Source: Anaerostipes rhamnosivorans (GTDB taxonomy: Bacteria; Bacillota; Clostridia; Lachnospirales; Lachnospiraceae). From it: a stretch of DNA of 64,000 nucleotides. Positions 40,697 to 50,205 of this stretch are shown here, piece by piece. Numbering within the stretch: the stretch's first letter is position 1; each line of letters starts with the position of its first letter. Under the pieces are notes generated by a model. The model had not been told where the DNA came from. It worked only from the letters and a program-made list of their open reading frames with translations, and searched no databases. Position numbers and translations under genes: made by a program. The stretch spans positions 28,501-92,500 of the forward strand of contig NZ_CP040058.1 in NCBI RefSeq assembly GCF_005280655.1, read 5' to 3'.

Positions 40697-43198
40697 ATGA
40701 AGCGGGAAAAAGCCATACCAGCAGCAGCCTTCGGGCTGATTTTTATTCTTGCTCTTGGGATATGGAATTATGTATTGATAGGAAAAAATAATCAGGGAGT
40801 CAGCGAGACTAGCCAGGCCTCCCTGCCGGTTTTGACAGTAAACACCGGAGGAGAGGACATCAATGAATTGCACGGATTCAGAGAGACTGTGGATGCGTCT
40901 TTGATGAGAGACTCTATCACGCCCCTCAAGGGAGATCAGTTCCAGGTAATTATGAAAAATGGAAATAGCTCCATTGAAGCGCTGAATTACAAGATATATA
41001 AAGAAAATAACCGTTCCACTCTGGAAAAAGGAGTGGTTTCTTTTAAGCAGACAAAAAAAGGAACAGAGGCAGATATCAAACTCAAAAGCCGTCTGGATTC
41101 CGGAAAGACATATCTGCTGGCTCTGACACTGGAGAATGATGGAGATAGCATTACCTACTATACAAGAATCATCTATGGGACAGATCTGCATTTTACAGAG
41201 TGTTTGAGGTTTGCAAAAGAATTCCACGATGCCACACTGTCAGATGGAAATTCAGAGTATGTAAAAAAATATTTGGAGGCAAAGGAAGGGACAACGGCAA
41301 ATGACCTTTCTTCTGTAGATATATCTTCCAATCAGGAGGCTGTCTGCTATGCATCTCTGAAACCAAAAGTAGAACGCATGTATGCGCCGGTGATTAAAGA
41401 GGCCAGCTCCAATGTAACGTCGCTTGAGTACAGATTTATTCTATCTGCGGAAAACAGCAAAGGAATCAAGCAGTATTATCAGGTAAAAGAGTATTTTCGT
41501 GTTCGGTACTCCAAAGACAGGATGTATCTACTCAACTATGAGCGAACCCAAAATGCTTATTTTCGATATGACGCACTGGACCGCTCTAACAACAGGATCT
41601 TGATGGGCATCACTCAGATGAATCCTGAAGAGTTGGTCAGTAGAAACAGCGGGCGCAAGGCAGCCTTTGTCCAGGAGAATGAGCTTTGGTATTACGATTA
41701 CAAGAATGCCTCAATGACTAGAGTGTTCTCATTCGTAGGAGAGGACTACAGAGAGTCCAGAAACAATTATCCTCAGCATGGCATTCATGTGATGGAGATG
41801 GATAAAAGCGGGAATATCAAATTTATTGTCTATGGATATATGAACCGTGGAGAACATGAAGGAAAGAACGGTATTGGTGTTTATGAGTATGATGCGGACA
41901 GCGGCAAGGTAGATGAAAAAGCATTTATACCCGTAAAAATCCAATATGAAAATCTTAAGGATGAGATTGAAAAAGGTGCATACTTAAGCGACAGCGGAAA
42001 GTTCTATTTTGAGTTGGATGGAGCTTATTATCAGGTAGACTTAGATAACAGAGAGTCAAAGACCATCGCCAAAAATATCAGTAATGGAATGGTAGCGGTT
42101 TCCGGTACGGGAATGCTTGCGATTACGGAGAATGAAATGACCATACGGATCATAGATCTGGAAAATAATAAGGAACACAAGATCAGCTGTGAAAAGGGGG
42201 AGAAGATTAAGCCTATAGGTTTTGTAAAAGAAGATCTTGTCTACGGTGTCGCAGATGCTGGGGATGTAAAGAAAAAGAAAGATGGTTCCCTTCAGTTCCC
42301 GATGAAAAAAGTATCCATTGTGAATGAAAAGAATCAGGAACTTGCAAAGTTTGAAAAGAGCGGAATTTATGTAACGGATGCCAGAGTAGACGGTACTGTC
42401 GTAGTCCTAAGCACAGCCAAACGTTCAGGGTCCGGGTACAAGACTATAAAAGAAGACTATATCCGCTACAAAGATAAAACCGAGGATAAAGCATCCCTTG
42501 AATATGGATATACAAGCGACCGTCTGAATCAGGTATATCTCTCTTTTCCTGATTATGTCTATGTGCAGACGGTACCCAAGTATCTGTCAGCGGCAATGAG
42601 CCAGACGGAAAAAGAATGCAGCATAACCTTTGCAGAAAATGACCAGAGATATAAGAATGCATATGTTTATGCGGGAGGTTCACTCAAAGGAACTTATACA
42701 GATATGGCGCAAGCTGTGAAGGAAGCAGAAAAGAACGCGGGAGTGGTGGTTAATTCAAGCCAGCTTTACCTTTGGGAAAAGGGTGTCATGAAAAGCTACG
42801 GCAAGGTGGCTAATATACCAATCGTGAAAGCGGAATCCAAAGACGAGACCGGAATTGCCTGTGTCAAGATGATTACAGATTCAGAAGGAAAAGATGTCAC
42901 TTACGGACAGCTGAAACGCAGCAAAAAGGACGTTTACGGCATGCTCTATGAATCTATGGATAAGATGGCGGCGGATTATACAGGATGTAAGTTTGAAGAT
43001 GTGCTCTATTGCATCAGCAAGGGACGCCCGGTCATCGCGAAACGGGCCAACGGCACATATATTTTGGTGATCAGCTATAACAATACAAAGATCAGATATT
43101 ACGACCCGTTAAAGGAGGAATCTGTCCAGGCAGACCGGTCCTCTATGGAAAAGGAATTTAAAAAGGCAGGAAGTGTATTTTACAGCTATGCCAAATAA
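40697..43198 (+). CDS. Large membrane-anchored exported protein, family not recognised
   Basis: An 833-residue protein with one N-terminal membrane helix (about residues 8-28) and the rest outside the cell. Residues about 300-560 show repeating short beta-strand blocks, consistent with a beta-propeller. The C-terminal 110 residues (MLYESMDKMAADYTG, GRPVIAKRANG, KIRYYDPLK) resemble a C39-like papain fold that has lost its catalytic Cys. I could not name it. AGGAGGAG precedes the ATG. The next gene begins 12 bases later and then a PBP, so these three are likely an operon acting at the envelope. Confidence 0.72.
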   Translation: MKREKAIPAAAFGLIFILALGIWNYVLIGKNNQGVSETSQASLPVLTVNTGGEDINELHGFRETVDASLMRDSITPLKGDQFQVIMKNGNSSIEALNYKIYKENNRSTLEKGVVSFKQTKKGTEADIKLKSRLDSGKTYLLALTLENDGDSITYYTRIIYGTDLHFTECLRFAKEFHDATLSDGNSEYVKKYLEAKEGTTANDLSSVDISSNQEAVCYASLKPKVERMYAPVIKEASSNVTSLEYRFILSAENSKGIKQYYQVKEYFRVRYSKDRMYLLNYERTQNAYFRYDALDRSNNRILMGITQMNPEELVSRNSGRKAAFVQENELWYYDYKNASMTRVFSFVGEDYRESRNNYPQHGIHVMEMDKSGNIKFIVYGYMNRGEHEGKNGIGVYEYDADSGKVDEKAFIPVKIQYENLKDEIEKGAYLSDSGKFYFELDGAYYQVDLDNRESKTIAKNISNGMVAVSGTGMLAITENEMTIRIIDLENNKEHKISCEKGEKIKPIGFVKEDLVYGVADAGDVKKKKDGSLQFPMKKVSIVNEKNQELAKFEKSGIYVTDARVDGTVVVLSTAKRSGSGYKTIKEDYIRYKDKTEDKASLEYGYTSDRLNQVYLSFPDYVYVQTVPKYLSAAMSQTEKECSITFAENDQRYKNAYVYAGGSLKGTYTDMAQAVKEAEKNAGVVVNSSQLYLWEKGVMKSYGKVANIPIVKAESKDETGIACVKMITDSEGKDVTYGQLKRSKKDVYGMLYESMDKMAADYTGCKFEDVLYCISKGRPVIAKRANGTYILVISYNNTKIRYYDPLKEESVQADRSSMEKEFKKAGSVFYSYAK

Positions 43199-43210
43199 AG
43201 AAGGTGAGAC

Positions 43211-45592
43211 ATGAAGTTTATACACGTTGGAGACCTCCATTTCGGAGCCTGTCCGGAAACAGAGAGGGGATGGGAGACAGAACGGAAGAAAGATATTGAA
43301 CAGAGTTTAAGCCAGGTCATTGCCCTGGCAAATGAAGAACAGGCAGATTTTTTATTTCTCTGCGGCGATATTTTTCATAAGAGACCGGCATTGCGGGATC
43401 TTAAATATTTAGATTCGTTTCTTTCCCAGCTGGTCTGCACCAAGGTGTTTATGATTGCGGGAAACCACGATTTTATAGACAAAAATTCGGCATACCTCAA
43501 GTACCGTTTTTCTGCTGACGTACATTTATTTTTGGGCAGTGATCCGGAAAGGGTGTATGAGGAAAAACAGAACACTTATATCTATGGGTTTAGCTATCAC
43601 AGCAGGGAGATCACAGAGCCGCTTTATGACGGCATGAAGCCGGGTACAGAATATGGGATTCACATCCTTCTCGGGCACGGCGGGGACAGTACCCATATCC
43701 CCATTGATTTTCACAGTCTGAAATGGTCGGGATTTGATTATGCTGCCTTGGGGCATATCCACAAACCGGAGATGGTCGCAGAAGATCTGATCGCCTACGG
43801 AGGAAGTCTGGAACCCTTAAACCGTACAGAGACAGGACGGAGAGGAGTCTTTTTAGGTGAGATCACTGAGGAAAAAAAGGTGGTCCATTTTCTTCCGGTA
43901 AATCAAAAAAGCTATGTGGATGTACAGGTGGATTTAACGGCCCAGATGGATGAAGATGAGATACTCTCAGCGGCGGAAGAAGAAATTAAAATGCAGGGAG
44001 AAAACCAGATGTTTACCCTGGTGCTCCGGGGAGAAAAAGCAGAAGGCATCCAGCCCGATTTTGATCTGCTTTGCGCAAAATATCACATTGTAGATATTGT
44101 CGACCAGACGCAGAACGAAACTGATACTGAATCATTGCTGGAGGATAATAAAGACAATATTATCGGTGCGGTTTTACGCAGGCTGGAAGGCATGCCAGAG
44201 GCAGAGAGATATGCGCAGACGGCATTTGAGCAGGCATCCAGAGGGCTGAAACAGCGGCGCCGGACTCAGGAGCAGGAAGAAAAAAGGAGTTTTTCTATCA
44301 GGAATATCCACATTGATGGGTTTGGAAAGTTCTGTGGGAAAGAGATTTCCTTTGAGCCGGGACTGAACATTGTCTACGGCCCCAATGAGAGTGGAAAGAC
44401 AACGGTCAAACGGTTTCTCATGCATATGCTGTTTGGATTAGAGAAATCCAGAGGCATTGCGGCGAGATCTGATGCATATACTATTTATATGCCGGTTTAT
44501 GGAGGAAATTACGGGGGCATCATGGAGATCGAATCAGATGGACATGCTTATCTGCTCGAGAGAAGTTTCCGCACAGGTGAGAAGTCCTGTGAAGTGTATG
44601 GTAAAGAAACAGGAGAAGAGATCCCTCTTTCCAGTTTGCTCTCCTTAAGCCTTGGTGCTTATACGGACACCTTCTGCATTCAGGAAGGGGACATTCCTCC
44701 GTCAGGAAATCTATCAATGGAACTTATGAACTATACATCCAATCTGACAGGCAGCAATACAGCGGATGTTAAGATTGACCTGGCCCTGAAAGCTTTAAAA
44801 GAAGAAAAGAGTGTACTCCGGCGCAAAAACAGGGAGGAAGCGGTTCTTCTATCTGAAAAAAGAGAACGCTATCTAAAAGCTCCGGAACCGGAAAAGAAAG
44901 ACAGACAGCCCAGGTCTGTATATTTATTTCTTTTGGCAGCAGTGGTGTTTGCGGCTGCAGGATTTGTCCATCCTGGATTTTTTGCAGGCTGCGCTGTATT
45001 TTTAGTCCTGAGTTTCTTGTCTCTTCAGTCTGGACAGCGGGAGAAGACGGAGCAGGCTGATTTTAAGGAAGAATTAAGAAGAGAGTACCAAATTCTTAAA
45101 GAACAGGCGGAACGGACAGAATATAATATAAATCAGGCAGATGCGGCCATTCAGGCTGTGATGGATGCCGCAAAGGAGTTCCGGGAACATCTCGGAGAAC
45201 AATTTAATGAAAAGGTCAGTGAAATCGTCAGTTATCTTACGGGAGGAGTGTACGAAAAAGTAAAAATTGATGAATCACTGTCTTTTATGGTAAAATATAA
45301 AAACAGGTTTATTGATCTGAAATATTTAAGCGCGGGAACCGTAGAGCAGATTTGCCTGGCTGTGAGGCTCGCCGCGGGAGAGATTCTATATCCAAAGGAG
45401 CCGGTTCCGGTTCTGATGGACGATATTTTCGGCAACTTTGATGATGAACGGACACGCAGGGCTCTTGAGTATCTGAGCCGGCATTCCGGAAGGCAGCTGA
45501 TTTTGTTTACATGCAAAAAGGAACTGTTTCATCAGTTGGACCGGAGGAATCAGAAAATCCACTGGATCTCCCTTGAGGAATCCAGAGAATAA
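43211..45592 (+). CDS. Mre11-like nuclease fused to Rad50-like ATPase (SbcD-SbcC/YhaO-YhaN type) with membrane segment
   Basis: A 793-residue single chain. Residues 1-240 are a calcineurin-type phosphoesterase with Asp8/His10 (VGDLHFG), GDIFH, GNHDF, LGHGG and GHIHKP. From about residue 360 an ABC-ATPase head begins with Walker A GPNESGKTT (about 391-399), signature YLSAGTVEQI (about 705), and Walker B PVLMDDIFGN (about 734). Residues about 570-605 are hydrophobic, two membrane helices, where other Rad50 proteins have a long coiled coil; only short coils flank it. The family processes DNA ends. In operon with an exported protein and a PBP. Confidence 0.85.
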   Translation: MKFIHVGDLHFGACPETERGWETERKKDIEQSLSQVIALANEEQADFLFLCGDIFHKRPALRDLKYLDSFLSQLVCTKVFMIAGNHDFIDKNSAYLKYRFSADVHLFLGSDPERVYEEKQNTYIYGFSYHSREITEPLYDGMKPGTEYGIHILLGHGGDSTHIPIDFHSLKWSGFDYAALGHIHKPEMVAEDLIAYGGSLEPLNRTETGRRGVFLGEITEEKKVVHFLPVNQKSYVDVQVDLTAQMDEDEILSAAEEEIKMQGENQMFTLVLRGEKAEGIQPDFDLLCAKYHIVDIVDQTQNETDTESLLEDNKDNIIGAVLRRLEGMPEAERYAQTAFEQASRGLKQRRRTQEQEEKRSFSIRNIHIDGFGKFCGKEISFEPGLNIVYGPNESGKTTVKRFLMHMLFGLEKSRGIAARSDAYTIYMPVYGGNYGGIMEIESDGHAYLLERSFRTGEKSCEVYGKETGEEIPLSSLLSLSLGAYTDTFCIQEGDIPPSGNLSMELMNYTSNLTGSNTADVKIDLALKALKEEKSVLRRKNREEAVLLSEKRERYLKAPEPEKKDRQPRSVYLFLLAAVVFAAAGFVHPGFFAGCAVFLVLSFLSLQSGQREKTEQADFKEELRREYQILKEQAERTEYNINQADAAIQAVMDAAKEFREHLGEQFNEKVSEIVSYLTGGVYEKVKIDESLSFMVKYKNRFIDLKYLSAGTVEQICLAVRLAAGEILYPKEPVPVLMDDIFGNFDDERTRRALEYLSRHSGRQLILFTCKKELFHQLDRRNQKIHWISLEESRE

Positions 45593-45607
45593 TGAAAGGT
45601 GAAGAAT

Positions 45608-47836
45608 ATGGCTGAAGAAACAAAAGAGACAAAAAAAGTCATTTCCAAAGAGAAAAAGCCCAAGAAGAAGAAAAAGAAAAGAAAGATCCTGTTGAAGATC
45701 TCTATTGTTTTTCTTTTTCTGGTCGTGGTCGGATGGTTCACCGTAGGAATCAAAGTCATGAAACTGAGATCAGAAGCAAAAGATCTGGTGGCCAACGCTT
45801 CAGAACAGACATTTAAGGCAACCCAGACAAGTGTTGTCTATGACACCAACGGCAAGGTGATCACCAAGCTGAAGGGGGAAAAGGATGTCTACTATCTGAA
45901 GTATAAGGATTTACCTGTCTATGCGGTGGCGGCGATGATTTCCGTGGAGGACAATAACTTTTACAAACATAATGGAGTGGATTTCAGAGGGATCGCCAGA
46001 GCTGCGGTGTCTTTTGTCACGAATAAGGGATCGGTGACCCAGGGCGGAAGTACCATTACCCAGCAACTGGCAAGAGGTGTCTTTCTGACCAGAGAGGTCT
46101 CCTGGCAGCGTAAGGTCAAAGAGATGTTTGTAGCCTGGGATTTGGAAAAGCAGTATTCCAAGGACCAGATCATGGAATTTTATCTGAACAATGTTTACTT
46201 TGCTAACGGCTATTACGGAATCCAGGCTGCCAGCAAAGGATACTTTGACAAGGATGCCAAAGACCTGACTATGTCAGAAGCAGCATTTTTGTGTGCTGTC
46301 CCAAATGCGCCGAATATGTATGAGCCTTATCACCATAAGGACAAGACGATGACCAGGCGTGACAAGATTTTGAAAGATATGTATAAGCAGAAGCTGATCA
46401 CGAAGTCCCAGAGAGATGAAGCATTAAAAGAAACGATCACTCTGAAAAAGAAAAAAACAGAACAGAAACGAAATTATATTGAAACTTATGTCATCCACAG
46501 CGCTACCAAAGCACTGATGGAAAAGCAGGGATTCGAGTTCCGCTATGTGTTTGATTCCGATGAGGATAAACAGGATTACGATGAGAAATATAACAAGGCT
46601 TACGCTGAATGTAAGAGAACCTTGTACAGTGCGGGATATCAGATCCATACATCCATTGACCTGGATGCCCAGAAGGAGTTGCAAAACAGCATTGACAATG
46701 CATTGAACGGCTATACGGAAAAGGATAAGAACAAGGTTTATAAGGTTCAGGGCTCCGGTGTCTGTATTGATAATGAGACAGGCAAGGTAGCAGCCATTGT
46801 GGGTGGACGGTATCAGAAAAATGTTGGACTGGGGCTGAACCGTGCTTATCAGAGTCCAAGACAGCCGGGAAGTGCGATCAAACCAATCCTCGTCTATGCA
46901 CCTGCTATGGAGAGAGGCTACGGACCGGGATCGATCTTAAATGACAATCCGATGAGTACAAAGGACAAACACAGAGTCCGGAACTCCGGCGGTGTCTACT
47001 CTGGAAGCATTACCTTAAGGCGCGCTCTGGAGAAGTCCAGCAACGTTGCAACTATGAGACTTTATGAGGAGATCGGTCCGAAGGCGGCTCTCCGGTATTT
47101 AGAGAAGATGAACTTTAAGAGTCTCAGTGAAAATGATTATAAGTATTACACAACCTGTCTCGGAGGTTTTACCTATGGAACTACAGCGGAAGAGATGGCC
47201 AGCGGATATGCAGCACTGGCCAACCAGGGAGTGTTCAGGGATCCGACTTGCATCGTGAAGATCGAGGATTCAGATGGTGAGACCGTAGTCTCTAATCCAT
47301 CCAAGAAGCGAACGGTTTATTCAGCCAATACAGCATCTATGATGAGTAGTGTTCTTAAGAGCGTAGTCACCAACGGTACAGGACGCGGAGCAAAGGTGCC
47401 GAATGTAGATACAGCAGGAAAAACCGGTACTACAACAGACAATAAAGATGGATGGTTCTGCGGTTATACACCATATTACACAACAGCAGTCTGGGTAGGA
47501 AGGGATGACAGTAAGGTAATTCCTAACTTGACCGGTTCAACTTACCCTAAAACAATCTGGAGCAGCTTTATGAATGCACTTCATAAGGAGTTCTCGGGAG
47601 GCAAAAAGCTGGAATCTTCAGAGGGCGGCGGTGGCACAAATATGCCGACCACAAGCCAGACAACCCAGGGTACGACAGAAAATAGAAGTACAAAGGGCAC
47701 TACACAGGCAACGACCCAAGCTACAACGCAGGCCACAACCCAAGCTACAACCCAGGCAACGACTCAGGCCACAACGGCGGCCACACAGCAGCAAAATGGC
47801 GGGGAAGATGGCCGGAACAGTGGCAATGATGAATAA
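45608..47836 (+). CDS. Class A penicillin-binding protein (transglycosylase/transpeptidase)
   Basis: A 742-residue bifunctional peptidoglycan synthase. A Lys-rich cytoplasmic tail precedes one membrane helix (about 28-50). The glycosyltransferase domain has SVEDNNFYKHNGVDF and QGGSTITQQLARG. The transpeptidase domain has the SxxK site PGSAIKP, SSN and KTGT. The last 80 residues are low complexity with six or seven copies of TTQA, a probable wall-spanning flexible tail. The ATG at 45608 has AAAGGTG upstream; an in-frame GTG at 45599 is less likely. Terminator at 47857. Confidence 0.93.
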   Translation: MAEETKETKKVISKEKKPKKKKKKRKILLKISIVFLFLVVVGWFTVGIKVMKLRSEAKDLVANASEQTFKATQTSVVYDTNGKVITKLKGEKDVYYLKYKDLPVYAVAAMISVEDNNFYKHNGVDFRGIARAAVSFVTNKGSVTQGGSTITQQLARGVFLTREVSWQRKVKEMFVAWDLEKQYSKDQIMEFYLNNVYFANGYYGIQAASKGYFDKDAKDLTMSEAAFLCAVPNAPNMYEPYHHKDKTMTRRDKILKDMYKQKLITKSQRDEALKETITLKKKKTEQKRNYIETYVIHSATKALMEKQGFEFRYVFDSDEDKQDYDEKYNKAYAECKRTLYSAGYQIHTSIDLDAQKELQNSIDNALNGYTEKDKNKVYKVQGSGVCIDNETGKVAAIVGGRYQKNVGLGLNRAYQSPRQPGSAIKPILVYAPAMERGYGPGSILNDNPMSTKDKHRVRNSGGVYSGSITLRRALEKSSNVATMRLYEEIGPKAALRYLEKMNFKSLSENDYKYYTTCLGGFTYGTTAEEMASGYAALANQGVFRDPTCIVKIEDSDGETVVSNPSKKRTVYSANTASMMSSVLKSVVTNGTGRGAKVPNVDTAGKTGTTTDNKDGWFCGYTPYYTTAVWVGRDDSKVIPNLTGSTYPKTIWSSFMNALHKEFSGGKKLESSEGGGGTNMPTTSQTTQGTTENRSTKGTTQATTQATTQATTQATTQATTQATTAATQQQNGGEDGRNSGNDE

Positions 47837-47856
47837 AGAGATGTAAGCTTATCTAT

Positions 47857-47888
47857 AAAATCAGGTATCGAATGATACCTGATTTTTT
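47857..47888 (+). terminator. Terminator after the PBP gene
   Basis: ATCAGGTATC (47860-47869) pairs with GATACCTGAT around a 4-base loop, followed by a T run to 47888. Confidence 0.9.
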
Positions 47889-47892
47889 GTGC

Positions 47893-47925
47893 AAGAAGAA
47901 ATCCCTTCTTCGGGATTCTCCGCTG
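47893..47925 (-). repeat. Remnant of the GAATCCC hairpin repeat
   Basis: On the reverse strand GCGGAGAATCCCG, a short loop, then GGGATT and TTT. The same order is at 28625-28652 inside the composite palindromic element. Confidence 0.5.
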
Positions 47926-47929
47926 AAAT

Positions 47930-47967
47930 AAAAAAAAGGCCATCGGACTATTTGATAAGTCCGATGG
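47930..47967 (-). terminator. Terminator after prs
   Basis: CCATCGGACT (47940-47949) pairs with AGTCCGATGG (47958-47967). On the reverse strand it runs into a stretch of seven Ts. Confidence 0.88.
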
Positions 47968-47990
47968 TCAAGTTTTTATTATAAGGCGTT

Positions 47991-49157
47991 TTAAAGATTC
48001 TTTTCCAAATATTCTTTGATCCGTTCTGTAGGGTCCAGAAGTTCGCTGATGGACCCGTTATGATTCAGGGTATCAATCAGCAGGGCAACATATTTACTCA
48101 CGTCTGAGGACACGTACCAGTCACGTTCCAGCAGTTCCGGTGTCTGATAAGTAAGGTTTGTAGTGATGACCTTTTCAATGAGGCCTTCTTCTACCGCCTT
48201 ATCAAAGACATCCAGTCCGTTGGTGAAGAGTCCGAAAGTTGACAGACAGAAGACACGTCTCGCATTTCTGGATTTCAATTCTTTCGCCACGTCGATCATG
48301 CTCTCACCGGAAGAAATCATATCATCTAAAATCAATACATCTTTTCCGTCTAAGGAGTCACCTAAAAATTCATGGGCTACGATCGGATTACGTCCGTCTA
48401 CGATCGTAGAATAGTCACGGCGTTTATAGAACATACCAACGTCAACACCAAGTACATTGGCCATATAGATGGAACGCTGCATAGCGCCTTCGTCAGGGCT
48501 GATTACCATCAGATGATCGCTGTCGAACTTGATATCATCACACTGCTCTACTAGGGATTTCACAAACTGGTAAGTGGGCTGAACTGTATCAAATCCGCTG
48601 TTCGGGATGGCATTCTGCACACGGGGATCATGAGCGTCAAATGTGATGATGTTCTGTACGCCTAAGTGGATCAGTTCCTGAAGCATCATCGCACAGTCAA
48701 GGGATTCTCTTGTGCTTCTCTTGTGCTGCCTGCTTTCATATAAGAAAGGCATGATGACACTGATTCTCTTGGCTTTGCTTCCGCTGGCTGCGATCAGTCT
48801 CTTTAAATCCTGAAAATGGTCATCCGGAGACATAGAATTCTGGTGGCCGCACAGGGAATACTTAATGCTATAATTCAGCACGTCAACGAGGATGTACAGG
48901 TCAGTTCCGCGGACAGATTCACGGATGATGCCTTTTGCTTCTCCGGAGCCGAAGCGAGGGCAGCCTGCGTCCAGAAGATAGCTTTCCTTGTAATATTCAT
49001 CATAGCCAGGCATGTCCTTATAGCGGGGAGCTTCATCTCCGCGCCATCCGGTAATATACTTGTCTATCAGATTTCCAAGGCTTTTACAGCTTTCCATAGC
49101 GATGATGCCAAGATTGCCGTCAGGAAGGGTTTTAAAGTTTCGGTCAGATCGTCTCAT
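47991..49157 (-). CDS. prs: Ribose-phosphate pyrophosphokinase
   Basis: A 388-residue PRPP synthetase of the longer clostridial type. The flexible loop and catalytic region show FLYESRQHKRSTRESL, the PRPP-binding motif is VLILDDMISSGESM and the FDAHDPRVQNA segment binds Mg-ATP. It makes PRPP from ribose-5-phosphate and ATP for nucleotide, NAD, His and Trp synthesis. The ATG at 49157 follows AAAGGAGA; an in-frame start at 49184 is less likely. It lies 57 bases after the DnaI-like gene on the same strand, without a terminator between. Confidence 0.9.
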   Translation of the reverse strand: MRRSDRNFKTLPDGNLGIIAMESCKSLGNLIDKYITGWRGDEAPRYKDMPGYDEYYKESYLLDAGCPRFGSGEAKGIIRESVRGTDLYILVDVLNYSIKYSLCGHQNSMSPDDHFQDLKRLIAASGSKAKRISVIMPFLYESRQHKRSTRESLDCAMMLQELIHLGVQNIITFDAHDPRVQNAIPNSGFDTVQPTYQFVKSLVEQCDDIKFDSDHLMVISPDEGAMQRSIYMANVLGVDVGMFYKRRDYSTIVDGRNPIVAHEFLGDSLDGKDVLILDDMISSGESMIDVAKELKSRNARRVFCLSTFGLFTNGLDVFDKAVEEGLIEKVITTNLTYQTPELLERDWYVSSDVSKYVALLIDTLNHNGSISELLDPTERIKEYLEKNL

Positions 49158-49214
49158 TATTAATCTCCTTTGTGGTTTGTTCACTCTTTTTATATCACTC
49201 CTGGTGTAATTCCG

Positions 49215-50204
49215 TCAAGGCTTGCGGGAAAAAGATTTCTTTAAACGGATATCTTCGCCGTATAATCGGCATATTGTATAGTTTTCAATGATCCTGGAGA
49301 CAATCCGCTCTGTATAGCGGTCTTTTAGGCTCCTCATGGACAGATTTGTTGAAATCAGAGTGGATTTCTCTTTTAAGTGCCGTTCATTCAGGCAATGGAA
49401 CAGCTGCGAGGTGATAAAGGCATTGTTAAGCTCTGTTCCAAGATCATCAATGACCAGCAGGTCGCAGTGAAAAATAAGCTGATAAGACATGGGAAGCTCA
49501 TCCTTGCGCTTCTGATAGGCCTGGGAGGTCAGTATATCAAACAGCTGGAAGGCTGTCACGTAAACACAGGTAAAGCCCTGGTCCATGATCTCTTTTGCTA
49601 TGCAATGGCTTAAAAATGTCTTACCAGTGCCTGTGGAGCCGGTAAGAAGCAGGTTCTCCGCAGACGGGAAACGCTGGATAAACTCATGGCACTGTTTTAC
49701 CACCGCATGAATATTCTGTCTCGGGGAAGGGCGTCCGCCATCCAGAGGCAGGTCCGAATAGTACTGATCGTTAAAATGAGTAAAATTCTCTTTCGCAAGG
49801 ACATGCTCCATGTTGGAATCAGAATAAATCAGGCGGGTGACAGCCTGACGGAAACAGTGGCACTTTTTTGTGCCGATATAACCTGTGTCCTTACAGTCAG
49901 GGCAGGTATAAACGGGATCCAGATAGTCTCTTGAAAATCCACGGTCCAAAAGAAGCTGGCGCTTTTGGTCAGCCAGCTTCTGGTTTTTTTGTCGGCATAG
50001 GTCTGTGGACTGCTGATCTTTAGCTGTGACCAGCTGCTTTCCGAGGAGTATAGAATTATGGGTCATCTCCCGGTCCAGATCCCTCATCTCAGGAATCTGA
50101 GCGTAAACCTCACGCCTGCGCTCTCTGGAAAGGTTATAGTTGCTGAGACGTCGTGTCTCATACATCCGCATAATTTCCTGATATTGTGCATTGGTCAGGG
50201 ACAT
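49215..50204 (-). CDS. DnaC/DnaI-like helicase-loader ATPase
   Basis: A 329-residue protein. Residues about 90-115 hold a zinc-binding set (CPDCKDTG and CHC), as in DnaI N-terminal domains. An AAA+ core follows with Walker A GSTGTGKTF (about 190) and Walker B LLVIDDLGTE. Such proteins load the replicative helicase at the origin. It is one base downstream of the dnaD stop on the same strand, so DnaD and loader are produced together, as primosome partners. Confidence 0.87.
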   Translation of the reverse strand: MSLTNAQYQEIMRMYETRRLSNYNLSRERRREVYAQIPEMRDLDREMTHNSILLGKQLVTAKDQQSTDLCRQKNQKLADQKRQLLLDRGFSRDYLDPVYTCPDCKDTGYIGTKKCHCFRQAVTRLIYSDSNMEHVLAKENFTHFNDQYYSDLPLDGGRPSPRQNIHAVVKQCHEFIQRFPSAENLLLTGSTGTGKTFLSHCIAKEIMDQGFTCVYVTAFQLFDILTSQAYQKRKDELPMSYQLIFHCDLLVIDDLGTELNNAFITSQLFHCLNERHLKEKSTLISTNLSMRSLKDRYTERIVSRIIENYTICRLYGEDIRLKKSFSRKP

Positions 50205-50205
50205 C

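Noticed and set aside
40535..41227. 230-codon reverse-strand open frame
   Set aside because: Overlaps the start of the large exported-protein gene and its promoter. The predicted protein is an irregular hydrophobic/Cys mix with no ribosome site.
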